Shown here piece after piece: positions 8,612-17,742 of a stretch of 64,000 nucleotides of DNA. Source of the DNA: an uncultured Synechococcus sp. (GTDB taxonomy: Bacteria > Cyanobacteriota > Cyanobacteriia > PCC-6307 > Cyanobiaceae); contig CASICK010000009.1 of NCBI GenBank assembly GCA_949373155.1, positions 1 through 64,000 on the forward strand, given 5' to 3'. Position numbers and translations under genes: made by a program. Under the pieces are notes generated by a model. That model made no database searches. It was not told where the DNA came from and saw only the letters and a program-made list of their open reading frames with translations. Numbering within the stretch: position 1 is the stretch's first letter; every line of letters begins with the position of its first letter.

Positions 8612-10119
8612 ACCTGCGGGAGCAGCCGCTCGGCTTCGTCTTGATCCACCATCGCTAGGCGGCAGCGACGGGCGAGAATATCCGTTGCGGTGCGGGCATG
8701 TTCGGCGCTGATGGCATGGCGTAATTCCCCACGGCAAACGGGGATGACATCGCTCAGAGGCTCACGATCGCTTTCACTCCAGCTCGCCACAAGTGCAGCG
8801 GCTTCTAATCCGAAACTGGATTGGAGGTGGGCCCGTTGTTGATCACGTAGAGAGGTCTCCGGCAGCAGACGTTCCAGGGCGCAGACTTGCTGTTGCAGCA
8901 GTGCGGGAGTGCGTTTGGGGTCTTGATCTGCGCCGATCAGCGGCAACGAAGCAGGGTCTGAAAGGGGGCTCCCCAATTGCTCTTCTACCGCCTTAAGAGT
9001 GTCGATCGCCATTGGTCTGCAAGTGGTCCATTTGCCCCCCATCACGCTGATGAGGCCACTGTTTAGCGTCTCAACCTCGTGCTCACGCACGACCCGGCTG
9101 CTGTTCACCTCGGCACCGGCTGGCTTGAGCAGCGGTCTTCCGCCTGCCCAACAGCTCCCCACGTCCGGATGGCCCAGATCGGGGAACCAGCGCTTCACAT
9201 AATCGAGCAAATAGCTTTGTTCTTCCGCAGATGGAGCAGCTGCGCTCGCTTGCGTGCACTTTGTATCTGTGGTGCCGACCAGCGTGCGTCCAAAGAACGG
9301 CAACATGAACAGAACGCGGCCGTCATCGGTGGATGGCAACAGCAAGCCGATCCCCTCAGGACAGAGGTTTGCTCTTAACACCAGATGCACTCCCCTACTG
9401 GTGAGCATGCGCATTGGGCAGTTGGGATCGGCCATCCGCCGGATGGCATCTGCATGGATGCCTGTGGCATTCACGACTGCCCTGGCTTCCCAGCGTTCCT
9501 TCTTCCCATGGTTGTTTTCGCTGATGGCGGCACAGATCTGCCCCTGGCTGTTGCGTTCCAGCTCCAGAACCTTGGTGCGGGTTCGAATCACAGCACCGGC
9601 CCGTTCAGCGGTGAGAGCCAGCAGCAGATTCAGGCGAGCATCATCAAATTGCCCGTCGCTGTAGGCCACTCCACGTTGAACATCGGGACGCAGAAGAGGG
9701 AGTGCTTGATGGAGTTGCTTGGAGGAAAGCATGCGGCTGCTGCCGATTCCCGCACCACCGGATAGGGCGTCATAAACACCAAGCCCGATGCGGTAGTAGG
9801 CCTGGCCGAGACGACAGTCGCTGGGCAGGGCCAGTTCAAGGCGTTGGGCTAAGAACGGGGCTTGTTCCAGCCAGTGGCCCCGCTCGAGCAGGGCTTCTTG
9901 AACCAAGCGCAATTGGGCGAGGTCGGCTGTTTTAAAGGCAAGTTCGAGATAACGCACCCCTCCATGCAGGAGCTTGGTGCTGCGGCAGCTGGTGCCACTG
10001 CCGAGGTCATGGCCCTCGAGCAGAGCAACCCGCAGGCCGCGGCGGACCGCCTCGTAGGCCACGCTGCATCCACTTGCGCCGCCGCCGATAACGACGAGGT
10101 CAAAACGTTGATCAGCCAT
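8536..10119 (-). CDS. glpD: FAD-dependent glycerol-3-phosphate dehydrogenase
   Basis: Membrane-associated flavoprotein that oxidises sn-glycerol-3-phosphate to dihydroxyacetone phosphate and passes electrons to quinone. The 527-residue product begins with a Rossmann FAD site (IGGGASGCS, residues 11-19), followed by the family signature GSGTSCRSTKLLHGGVRYLE, and later GGKWTTCRPMA. A C-terminal DAO_C-like helical region completes it. Its start overlaps the end of glpK by 8 nt, which indicates translational coupling in a glpK-glpD operon. Its 3' end overlaps the convergent treS by 76 nt. Together with glpK it allows glycerol entry to glycolysis. Confidence 0.94.
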   Translation of the reverse strand: MADQRFDLVVIGGGASGCSVAYEAVRRGLRVALLEGHDLGSGTSCRSTKLLHGGVRYLELAFKTADLAQLRLVQEALLERGHWLEQAPFLAQRLELALPSDCRLGQAYYRIGLGVYDALSGGAGIGSSRMLSSKQLHQALPLLRPDVQRGVAYSDGQFDDARLNLLLALTAERAGAVIRTRTKVLELERNSQGQICAAISENNHGKKERWEARAVVNATGIHADAIRRMADPNCPMRMLTSRGVHLVLRANLCPEGIGLLLPSTDDGRVLFMLPFFGRTLVGTTDTKCTQASAAAPSAEEQSYLLDYVKRWFPDLGHPDVGSCWAGGRPLLKPAGAEVNSSRVVREHEVETLNSGLISVMGGKWTTCRPMAIDTLKAVEEQLGSPLSDPASLPLIGADQDPKRTPALLQQQVCALERLLPETSLRDQQRAHLQSSFGLEAAALVASWSESDREPLSDVIPVCRGELRHAISAEHARTATDILARRCRLAMVDQDEAERLLPQVQALLEEAGVGDPKALEGSTLNLSS

Positions 10120-11623
10120 TCCAGTGAAGGCTCCTGCTCACAGCGTTGTTCCAACGTTGGCGCCAGCGTTGGCGTTGCTCCAGGGTTTGTTGGGGCTCAA
10201 ACACCCTGGAGTCTTGGGTGCGATTCGGCACCAGGTCTTTGAGGTCTGCAATCACGCCGGCTTGTAAGCCAGCCAGCAGGGCCACACCGCGAGCGGTGCT
10301 CTCCAGATGAACGGGGCGGCGAACCCGCAAACCGGTGCTGTCGGCTTGGGCTTGCAGGAGAAGGTCAGAAGCGGCAGCTCCCCCATCCACTGCAAGCTCC
10401 CCGAGGCTTTGCTCCATGGCTTGCTCTGCCAACTCCACAAGACTGGCAACGGAGAGGGCGATTCCTTCCAGGGCGGCTCGGGCGATATGGCCTCGGCGGG
10501 TGTCGCGGGTGATCCCGATCAACAAACCACGGGCACTGGGGTCCCAGTGGGGTGTTCCCCATCCTGTGAAGGCTGGAACAAGCATCACCCCGGCGGCGTT
10601 TTCCACCTCTTGCGCCAGAGGATTGACCTCCTCGGCACTGCGAATGATGCCAAGGCCATCGCGCAGCCATTGCACCACCGTGCCCGCATTAAACAGGCTT
10701 CCTTCTAAGCAATAGGTGGGGGTGCCGTGCTCATCGGTCCAGCCAAGGGTGCTCAGTAGGCCAGCGTCGGAATGGCGGATGGTTTTACCGGTGTTCACCA
10801 CGAGAAAGGCTCCTGTGCCGTAGGTGCATTTGCCTTCGCCTGGTTGCAGGCACAGTTGCCCCAGGGTGGCTGCCTGTTGGTCGCCAAGCAGGGCTTGAAT
10901 GGGCACGCCAGCAAAGGGCAACCCTGCTTGGATGACTCCGAAATCTCCGCGGCATGGCCTGAGTTCGGGGAGGGCCTGCTTGGGTAAGCCAATTTCAGCG
11001 CAGGCGTCATCGATCCATTGCCGCTGTTCCAGATCCATCAGCAAGGTGCGGCTGGCATTGCTCATGTCTGTGGCATGAATGGTGCCTCCGCTGAGCTGCC
11101 ATAGGAGCCAGCTTTCTACCGTTCCGAAGCAGAGATCACCCTGGGCCGCGGCACTGCTTGCGGCTGGTTCATGGTCGAGCAGCCAGCGAATTTTGCTCGC
11201 ACTGAAATAGGGGTCGAGCATTAAGCCGGTTTTGGCTCTCCAGTTCGCTTCAAGGCCGCTTGCCTTCCATTGTTCACAGAGATCCGCGGTGCGGCCGTCC
11301 TGCCAGACCAGGGCTGGGCCGCAGGGGCTGCCATCGCTGCGTTTCCAAAGCGTGGTGGTTTCACGCTGATTGGTAATGCCGCAGCTGATCACGGCTTGCC
11401 GCTGCTCTGGAGTGATCGCCTGCTCAAGGCGTCTCATCGCCAGGCGCTGGCTCTCCCAGATTGCCGTGGGACTTTGTTCCACCCAGCCATCGGCGGGGTA
11501 GCGAATTTCAAGGGGTGCGGAAGCGCTGGCGACTGGGTGGCCATCCGCATCGAATAAAGCAGCGCGTGAGCTGCTGGTGCCTTGATCTAATGCGAGCAGG
11601 AGGGGCGGTGCTGCCATAGCCAT
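10112..11623 (-). CDS. glpK: Glycerol kinase
   Basis: FGGY-family kinase that phosphorylates glycerol to sn-glycerol-3-phosphate using ATP. The 503-residue protein has the N-terminal phosphate-binding loop LALDQGTSSSRA, the glycerol-site region TTLWKRSDGSPCGPALVWQD, GDQQAATLGQLC, and the C-terminal AVDGGAAASDLLLQ. Length matches the family (~500). First gene of the glpKD pair. Its start at 11623 faces the GH13 gene at 11669 with only 45 nt between them, so the two divergent promoters must overlap or extend into coding sequence. An alternative start two codons downstream is equally possible. Confidence 0.95.
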   Translation of the reverse strand: MAMAAPPLLLALDQGTSSSRAALFDADGHPVASASAPLEIRYPADGWVEQSPTAIWESQRLAMRRLEQAITPEQRQAVISCGITNQRETTTLWKRSDGSPCGPALVWQDGRTADLCEQWKASGLEANWRAKTGLMLDPYFSASKIRWLLDHEPAASSAAAQGDLCFGTVESWLLWQLSGGTIHATDMSNASRTLLMDLEQRQWIDDACAEIGLPKQALPELRPCRGDFGVIQAGLPFAGVPIQALLGDQQAATLGQLCLQPGEGKCTYGTGAFLVVNTGKTIRHSDAGLLSTLGWTDEHGTPTYCLEGSLFNAGTVVQWLRDGLGIIRSAEEVNPLAQEVENAAGVMLVPAFTGWGTPHWDPSARGLLIGITRDTRRGHIARAALEGIALSVASLVELAEQAMEQSLGELAVDGGAAASDLLLQAQADSTGLRVRRPVHLESTARGVALLAGLQAGVIADLKDLVPNRTQDSRVFEPQQTLEQRQRWRQRWNNAVSRSLHWNG

Positions 11624-11668
11624 CTCGTTTCCTACTTGCTAGCGATAGGACCACAGGCCTGCAAAGAA

Positions 11669-13102
11669 ATGGTGAAGACACAACGCATTGGCAGTTTTCC
11701 CTCCTGGGTTGGAGAGGCGGTTGTGTATCAGATTTTTCCTGACCGATTTCGTCGCAGCGGCCGGGTGAAAGCGCAGCAGGGGTTGGCGTTGCAGCCCTGG
11801 GGGACAGATCCTGCCGAACAGGGGTTCCAGGGGGGTGATCTCTATGGCGTGATCGATGCTCTGGACCACCTTCAACAGCTGGGAGTGACCTGTCTGTACC
11901 TCACTCCTGTTTTTAGTTCGGCCGCGAATCATCGCTATCACGCTTACAACTACTTCGAGGTGGATCCTTTATTGGGAGGGAATGCTGCGCTTGATGCCCT
12001 GATTGCGGCGGTGCATCAACGCGGCATGCGCCTGATCCTCGATGGGGTGTTCAACCATTGCGGGCGCGGCTTTTGGGCCTTTCATCACCTGTTGGAAAAT
12101 GGTGAGAACTCCCCCTATCGCGACTGGTTTCATGTGCATCAGTGGCCGCTGCGGCCTTATCCGCGGAAGGGCCAAGACTGTGGTTACAGCTGTTGGTGGT
12201 GTGATCCTGCGCTGCCGAAGTTCAACCACGATCATCCGGCCGTGAAGGAGCATCTCTTGGAGGTGGGGAAGCACTGGTTAGAACGGGGAATCGACGGTTG
12301 GCGCTTAGACGTGCCCGATGAGGTGCCTGCTGCCTTTTGGGTGGACTTCAGGTGCATGGTGAAAGCGGTGAACCCCGAGGCCTGGATCGTGGGTGAAATT
12401 TGGGGAGATGCCAGGTCTTGGCTTCAGGGAGAGCATTTCGATGGCGTGATGAATTACCGCTTGGGCTGGAGCAGTCTTTGTTGGGTGGCGGGCTCGCGTT
12501 TGCGACGCAGCTACCGCAACCCGATGTACCCGTTGCACCCCCTGAAGACGGAGGCTTTGCTTGAGATCTGGTCTGAGACGCAGGGTTGGTACGCACCGGA
12601 GGTGAACCGCTGCCAACTCAATCTTTTGGACAGTCACGACGTGCCCCGGGCGCTGCACACTCTCAAAGGGGATGTTCAGGCCTTGTCATTGGCGATACTT
12701 CTGTTGATGCTTCAGCCAGGAGCACCCTGCCTTTATTACGGAACGGAAGCAGGACTAGACGGTGGTCCAGAACCAGCCTGCCGTGAGGCGATGCCATGGG
12801 AGGCGCCTTGGTTCCATGATTTGCGCAATCTGATCATGGCGTTGACCAAAATTCGCCAACAGGTTGAGGCGGTGAGGGAGCGTGGGCTGACGTGGCAGGC
12901 CACCACCCCTGATGGCCTCGTAGGTCGCGCACCTGGGGTGGTGATTGTTGTGAACCGCTCTCGGCGGAAGGCGTTGCCGCTTGAGGCTCACGATGTTGCG
13001 CAAGTTGGCTGGGAGACGGATGGTGCGTTGATTGGCACCTACCAGGAGCCTCGCCATGCACTTGGGCCTCAATCAGCGGTGCTATTTAAGGCTCTTGAAT
13101 GA
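11669..13102 (+). CDS. Neopullulanase/cyclomaltodextrinase-like GH13 hydrolase
   Basis: Alpha-glucan hydrolase of family GH13, closest by motif to neopullulanases and cyclomaltodextrinases. The 477-residue product from ATG 11669 starts directly with the catalytic barrel (VVYQIFPDRF) and lacks the ~120-residue N-terminal dimerisation domain of most relatives. Conserved regions are DGVFNHCGRGFWAF, nucleophile Asp214 in GWRLDVPDEV, acid/base Glu243 in IVGEIWGDAR, and LLDSHDVPR with Asp324. A TTG 33 nt upstream could also start it, but the ATG fits the family better. Likely cytoplasmic, acting on maltodextrins; it may supply maltose to TreS. Divergent from glpK. Confidence 0.85.
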   Translation: MVKTQRIGSFPSWVGEAVVYQIFPDRFRRSGRVKAQQGLALQPWGTDPAEQGFQGGDLYGVIDALDHLQQLGVTCLYLTPVFSSAANHRYHAYNYFEVDPLLGGNAALDALIAAVHQRGMRLILDGVFNHCGRGFWAFHHLLENGENSPYRDWFHVHQWPLRPYPRKGQDCGYSCWWCDPALPKFNHDHPAVKEHLLEVGKHWLERGIDGWRLDVPDEVPAAFWVDFRCMVKAVNPEAWIVGEIWGDARSWLQGEHFDGVMNYRLGWSSLCWVAGSRLRRSYRNPMYPLHPLKTEALLEIWSETQGWYAPEVNRCQLNLLDSHDVPRALHTLKGDVQALSLAILLLMLQPGAPCLYYGTEAGLDGGPEPACREAMPWEAPWFHDLRNLIMALTKIRQQVEAVRERGLTWQATTPDGLVGRAPGVVIVVNRSRRKALPLEAHDVAQVGWETDGALIGTYQEPRHALGPQSAVLFKALE

Positions 13103-13131
13103 GCCTCACTCCCTTGATTTGCTCCAATGAT

Positions 13132-13662
13132 TTAAGCCTGATCGAGCATGTTGATGAGATCTAAAATGCGCTCTTGATTGGCATGCTCTTGAAGGACTAC
13201 AACGCCAATCTCTTTCTTGGAATTAAGTTCAATTCTTTTCAGGTTTTTAGTTTCTATTGCCAGGTCATCGAGTGGACATAGGCAAACATCCACAATGCGT
13301 TGTTGTAAGCACTCAAGGCTATGGGGATCGCTAAATTTTTTGGCTGAGGAGACCAGCCACTGGGAGGGTGGTGGATTGAAAAGAGAACCATCAAGCCATC
13401 GATTGGCATCAAGCCTCAAGCTTGATTTGCCTTGTAAGCGTGCCACTTGATGGACCGCTCGCTCTAATTGAAGTAAGAGCGAATCCTCCTGGGGTTGCCA
13501 ATAGCCACTTTTCTTTTGGAGCTTAACCCCGAAAATCTGAGCACATTTTTTTTGGTTTCGACTTATCGTTGTTTGGTGCTGTTCGAAGAGTGCGCCTACT
13601 TTCTTCCCAGACTGAAGCCATATCATTCCATCGTAACTAGATAATAAATCTAAACTGACCAT
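13132..13662 (-). CDS. HTH protein resembling a LysR N-terminal domain
   Basis: A 176-residue protein whose N-terminal 50 residues look like the winged helix of LysR-type regulators (SYDGMIWLQSGKKVGALFEQ, then QTTISRNQKKCAQIFGVKL), including a recognition helix with TISRNQK. The rest (LRLDANRWLDGSLFNPPPSQ and a C-terminal domain) is shorter than a full LysR effector domain. I infer a DNA-binding regulator; its ligand and targets are unknown. Converges on the GH13 gene, ending 29 nt from it, and has a 500-nt noncoding region upstream. Similar HTH-only proteins are, from memory, recurrent in marine Synechococcus. Confidence 0.62.
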   Translation of the reverse strand: MVSLDLLSSYDGMIWLQSGKKVGALFEQHQTTISRNQKKCAQIFGVKLQKKSGYWQPQEDSLLLQLERAVHQVARLQGKSSLRLDANRWLDGSLFNPPPSQWLVSSAKKFSDPHSLECLQQRIVDVCLCPLDDLAIETKNLKRIELNSKKEIGVVVLQEHANQERILDLINMLDQA

Positions 13663-14178
13663 AATTCTTGCCCTTGGACATTAAGGCCGGTCATGAAAAT
13701 TAGCTCTCAATTTAATTGGCAATAACTGTATTATGGGTCTCACTTGTGTTTTTGCTATTAATTTATCCAAGTCATGCACTTTTGGGACCATGTGACTGGT
13801 CAATGGTTGCCTTGCCTAATCGAAGGCTCCTGGAGTGGATGGTTTTCTGAGTGAAATAATTTTATCTGGCTTATCTCTGAAGCTAATATAATCCTCAATT
13901 TTTCTATAGGTTGCTTTTTAGAGGGTAAGGTAAATGTCTTTTTTTGAGGTGGGCGCCTGGTGAAAGGGCAAAACTGTGACCATCAGTGAGATCGTTTCAT
14001 GTCAACGATTTTTTGTTTAGTTATGGACGCTGTTGATTCACGAGCTAATGCAGTGGGATCTCGTAAAACTTGCTGCTGATCAGATTCGGGTTCTTCAGTA
14101 TTGGTAGATCAGCAGCGCACTGCTGTGTATCCCAACTCTCTTGGACATGCTCAGCAACCAAGGGTGGTGTGAGATTGA
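13663..14178. other. Noncoding gap upstream of HTH gene
   Basis: About 515 nt of AT-rich sequence between the HTH gene start and tRNA-Thr. I see no RNA gene or terminator. One 26-codon Trp-rich frame (ATG 13774 to stop at 13854, beginning MHFWDHVTGQWLPC) looks protein-like but has no ribosome site. A run of T at about 13939-13945 sits in an unstructured context. Confidence 0.35.
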
Positions 14179-14250
<72 letters not shown>

Positions 14251-14260
14251 GTGTGGTGGA

Positions 14261-14342
14261 TGGGCCGGGTTGGATTTGAACCAACGTAGGCAGAGCCAGT
14301 GGATTTACAGTCCACCCCCATTAACCACTCGGGCACCGACCC
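14261..14342 (-). tRNA. tRNA-Tyr (GTA)
   Basis: Reverse-complement gives an 82-nt class II tRNA with a long variable arm. Acceptor GGGTCGG pairs with CCGGCCC (one G-U) and the discriminator is A. Anticodon stem TGGACT-GTA-AATCCA gives anticodon GTA for tyrosine. The T-arm contains GGTTCAAATCC. It lies upstream of tRNA-Thr on the same strand and diverges from aroQ. Confidence 0.95.
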
Positions 14343-14409
14343 GAACCACACCCAGAGAGGTTACCAGCAAGGCTGTCGATACGATCAACCCATGTTTACG
14401 AGTCGGGCC

Positions 14410-14865
14410 ATGCACCTATTGCTGCTCAACGGCCCCAACCTCAATCTTTTGGGTCAGCGGGAACCAGGCCTCTACGGACGTCAGACCCTTGATCAGATCG
14501 AGACGGCACTCAGCGATCGGGCAAGCGCTGATGGCCTAATGCTGGAGTGTTTCCAGAGCAATTTCGAAGGTGCCTTAGTGGACCGCATTCATCAGGCGAT
14601 GGGGAAGGTGGATGGAATCCTGATCAATGCAGGGGCTTACACCCACACTTCGATTGCGATCCGTGATGCCCTGCTGGGAGCAGAAATCCCCTACGTGGAG
14701 CTGCACTTGAGCAACACCCATGCCCGCGAACCTTTCAGGCATCGTTCATTTTTGGCCGATCGTGCCGTTGGCGTGATTTGTGGTTTTGGGCCCGTGAGTT
14801 ACGACTTGGCCCTTGATGGTTTGGTCCGTCATCTGAGGAAATCTGCGAGCGGAGGGGAGGGTTGA
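14410..14865 (+). CDS. aroQ: 3-dehydroquinate dehydratase, type II
   Basis: Third step of the shikimate pathway, dehydrating 3-dehydroquinate to 3-dehydroshikimate as a dodecamer. From ATG 14410 the product is 151 residues, the normal type II length. It has [17 protein letters not shown] with the catalytic Tyr and flexible-loop Arg, [15 protein letters not shown], and VELHLSN. An ATG at 14392 would add six residues; longer versions would run into tRNA-Tyr and are rejected. Neither start has a strong ribosome site. Its stop overlaps the miaE start (TGATG), so the pair is translationally coupled. Confidence 0.93.
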   Translation: MHLLLLNGPNLNLLGQREPGLYGRQTLDQIETALSDRASADGLMLECFQSNFEGALVDRIHQAMGKVDGILINAGAYTHTSIAIRDALLGAEIPYVELHLSNTHAREPFRHRSFLADRAVGVICGFGPVSYDLALDGLVRHLRKSASGGEG

Positions 14866-15491
14866 TGGCCCCAACGTCTGTGGCCAGCATCCGCTGGTTG
14901 GCTGCGCCCACGAGTGCATCATGGGTGCAGCAAGCGATTTCGAGACCGATGGAGGTCTTGATTGATCACGCGCACTGTGAGCGCAAAGCGGCAGGGTCAG
15001 CGGTGCAGTTGATGTTTCGCTACCTCTGCGAACCAGGTCTGGGGGAAGTGTTGAGTCCGTTGGCGCGCGAGGAGCTCGAGCATTTCGAGCAGGTTCTTGC
15101 GTTGCTGCAGGCGCGGGGACGCTATCTCGAGCCTTTGCCCTCTCCGGGGTATGGCGGCTTCCTTGCTAAGCACATCCGTAAAGGAGAGCCGCTGCGAATG
15201 CTCGATTCGTTTTTGGTGGCGGGTTTGATCGAAGCCCGTAGCCACGAACGCATGGCCTTGTTGGCGGAGCACAGCCTGGAGCAGGATTTAAAGGACCTTT
15301 ATAGAAGTTTGTTATTGAGTGAAGCGCGTCATTTCGGCCTTTATTGGGTGCTTTGCGAACAGCGTTGGGATCGGTCGGTGATCGTGCCCCGCTTGGAGGA
15401 ACTTGCACTGGTTGAAGTTGAGGCTCTTACTGGGATCCTAGAGAAACCAGAAGATGTAAGGATGCATAGTTGTGGGGTTGATGTTCGCTGA
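14865..15491 (+). CDS. miaE: tRNA 2-methylthio-N6-isopentenyladenosine hydroxylase
   Basis: Diiron monooxygenase that hydroxylates ms2i6A37 in tRNAs reading UNN codons. The 208-residue protein carries the ferritin-like iron ligands: Glu39 (HCERKAA), Glu70 and His73 (EELEHF), Glu123 (EARSHER), and Glu153 with His156 (SEARHF). The start is ATG 14865, overlapping the aroQ stop and preceded by the near-perfect ribosome site GGAGGGGAGG. Complete and of normal length. An inverted repeat 40-100 nt downstream may mark the end of the transcript. Confidence 0.92.
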   Translation: MAPTSVASIRWLAAPTSASWVQQAISRPMEVLIDHAHCERKAAGSAVQLMFRYLCEPGLGEVLSPLAREELEHFEQVLALLQARGRYLEPLPSPGYGGFLAKHIRKGEPLRMLDSFLVAGLIEARSHERMALLAEHSLEQDLKDLYRSLLLSEARHFGLYWVLCEQRWDRSVIVPRLEELALVEVEALTGILEKPEDVRMHSCGVDVR

Positions 15492-15532
15492 TTTGTGCCA
15501 TAACCCTGTGCCTAATTCAGGCCATATCCTTT

Positions 15533-15593
15533 GTTGTCGTCCTGCTCTTTCCCTTCCCCTCCGCATTTGGAACTAAGTGGATGAGGACGACAA
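15533..15593. repeat. Long-loop inverted repeat after miaE
   Basis: TTGTCGTCCT (15533-15542) is matched exactly by AGGACGACAA about 40 nt further on. Transcribed from the plus strand this gives a 10-bp stem closing a pyrimidine-rich loop. It has no T-tract, so it is not a standard terminator; it may stabilise the 3' end of aroQ-miaE. A 24-codon frame follows (ATG 15604, stop at 15678), of unknown reality. Confidence 0.5.
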
Positions 15594-15763
15594 TTCAACT
15601 CAGATGGCTCGTGTAGCCGGTCCCTACCAGCAAAATCCAGCTCTGACTCGGCTTGTAAGCTCAACTTTGGTTGGATAGGCATTTAATCAATACGTAGAGA
15701 AGCAAAAGCAAAGAGTTTCCATTGGTTAGATCCAACGGATCTGACGCGTCGAGAACATATTTT

Positions 15764-16651
15764 TTAAGCTGAGGTGTTGGCGGCGGGTTGTTTCAAAACA
15801 CCACCAAATCCGATAACTGCAACACAGGGCACTAATGCAAAAGCGATTCCCATCATCCCATTTGCAGAAAAGGCATCATGCCAAATCAAATGGCTTGCTA
15901 GATATGCAAATACCGTGGTTAGTAGCACAATCAAAGAGCCCGCTTCGGCCCCTGCGATCTTGACCGATTTTATGCTAAACAATGTATAGAGATTCCCTGT
16001 TATGCCCATTAAAACCAGAAGTAGTAATATCATCCAGTTCATTAATTCCCCAATCTTTGATGCGTCTCCACTTGCCAAAATGAAGATCGTTGAGATCATC
16101 AGCATGAGCAAAGTGTAGTGAAATGTCATTAACCTATCGTTGTATTTTTTGCAGTAGTTAATTGCGATTATCGAGCCCGCGCCGAGAATGCCAAGTGCAG
16201 CTGCAATTGCAATCAATCCAGGGCTATCTGATAAGCGACTTCCCTCCATGAGTGCTACCCCTAATACGCCAATCATGGCTAGAGGCCAGAAAATCATCTT
16301 GACTTTGTTCTGACCGAGCAAGATGCAAATCGCCGCGACCCAAATCGGCCTCATACTGACAAGGGCAAATACATCTCCCGGGCTAATTATTTGCAAGGCG
16401 TAATGAAGTACTCCAAGAAACGCAACAGCCAATAAGCTCCTGAGCATTAGGGCTGGGGCGATGATGTCTGATGCTCTCCATTCCAGTGAGCTCAACCCGC
16501 TAATGACAAAAGGAAGGCCAAATAATGCTCTTGCAAATAAAGCAAGATCCCAAGAATCTCCTCTTAATCCATGTACGGATAAGCCCGAAATGGCCTAGGC
16601 AGTAGCAGCAATTAGCATGCACTTAATGGTGCTAAGTTGTTGATTAGCCAT
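15764..16651 (-). pseudogene. EamA/DMT-family transporter broken by a TAG stop
   Basis: Ten-helix drug/metabolite-type transporter of about 295 codons with one in-frame stop. Translation from ATG 16651 gives MANQQLSTIKCMLIAATA, then TAG at 16595-16597, then resumes AISGLSVHGLRGDSWDLALF without a frame change. EamA helix 1 usually carries a Trp here, so TGG to TAG is the simplest explanation. Downstream the reading continues with hydrophobic segments to a C-terminus ending LKQPAANTSA. A shortened product could only start from a TTG at 16495. Substrate unknown. It is isolated, with long gaps on both sides. Confidence 0.75.
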
Positions 16652-17037
16652 GCTCTTTTCCACCGTCAGCCTCAGGGATAGGCGCATCATATCTCCTGGC
16701 GCTGAATCCCATTGCGTAGTCAATATCTTCAAATTAATGCAAAGGATTGTTGCCGCTCTTGTGCTCGCTGCAAAGTGCATTTTTTGTGAAAAAACTGTGT
16801 CAGCAGAAGCGCTAGCTTGGAAAGCTGTTGTGTATGTAGTGGACAGCTTTTGATGGAGAATACTAGAAAATTAATCCAAAAATTATGAAGCATGATAATA
16901 TTTTAGGGAAGGCTGACTCCCTGCTTTTTGATAAAAGGAGTCAAAGTTGTTAATGTCGCCTAGGGACTTGCAAATCACGACTGTAGTGCAATAACTGAAC
17001 CGGATGCATATTCGGAGGTCGTTGCTTCTTTTGTATT
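16652..17037. other. Noncoding gap between EamA gene and LuxR gene
   Basis: About 385 nt lying between the start of the EamA gene and the stop of the LuxR gene. A plus-strand frame from ATG 16737 encodes 38 residues beginning MQRIVAALVLAAKCIFC, which resembles a short signal peptide or membrane helix, but no ribosome site precedes it. Nothing else is supported. Confidence 0.3.
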
Positions 17038-17742
17038 TTAAATATCTGCCTTAATCAATCCATGCGTTAAGGCGAAGACTGCAGCTTGCGTTCTATCCCT
17101 TACTCCCAACTTTTGAATTGCGGAGCTCACGTGGCTTTTTACTGTTTCTGCAGAAATAAAAAGTGAATCGGCAATCTCTGTATTCTTCATTCCCTGAATA
17201 ATACATTGAATTACCTCCAGCTCTCTTTCTGATAACGGGTCGACAAGAGTCGGTGCTGGCTTGACTTTTGCCGTTGCTGCTTCAAGCACAGCCCTCGGAT
17301 AGTAAATGCCTCCACTATTGGTCGTGCGCAACGCGTGAATGAAGTCTCCATCTCCGGTGCCAATTGAAGAAATGAACATCACTCCGTCGGCTCCTGCCTC
17401 CATCGCTTCTTGAACCACTTCTGGTGTTTCTCGTGATAAGAAAATGAGAGCTTTGAGATCTGGGGATTGTTTTTTTGCTTTTTCGACAAGTCTTATTCCA
17501 TATCCCCTTTCAAGGTCTTCGCTCGTAATCAACAAGTCTGGGTTGCTCTCAAGCTGTATTTGCAGTGCCTCATCTTCCGTTGTGGTGCCCCCAACCAATG
17601 ATTGCAGGATTGGATCAGCCAGGCTCACCGCAGTGAGCGTAAGCCGGTTTCTAGAGCAAACTAAGACTCTTTTGTTCTCCAGCATCTTCTTGCAGGCATC
17701 AACTGCCTTCTGTAATGCGCCCTCAGATGGGTTGATCCTCAA
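17038..17742 (-). CDS. LuxR/NarL-type response regulator with atypical receiver
   Basis: A 234-residue regulator with an N-terminal receiver-like domain (about 24-125) and a C-terminal LuxR HTH (about 168-229; LSERELEVIQCIIQGMKNTE, then SAETVKSHV). In the receiver the phosphoacceptor position is Ser74 (PDLLITSEDLERG), where canonical proteins have Asp. The acidic pair after beta-1 is also absent (VLVCSRNRL). The signalling mode is therefore probably not classical phosphorylation, or uses Asp76. Targets unknown. It has a 390-nt gap downstream and nearly 800 nt of noncoding DNA upstream. Confidence 0.85.
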   Translation of the reverse strand: MRINPSEGALQKAVDACKKMLENKRVLVCSRNRLTLTAVSLADPILQSLVGGTTTEDEALQIQLESNPDLLITSEDLERGYGIRLVEKAKKQSPDLKALIFLSRETPEVVQEAMEAGADGVMFISSIGTGDGDFIHALRTTNSGGIYYPRAVLEAATAKVKPAPTLVDPLSERELEVIQCIIQGMKNTEIADSLFISAETVKSHVSSAIQKLGVRDRTQAAVFALTHGLIKADI

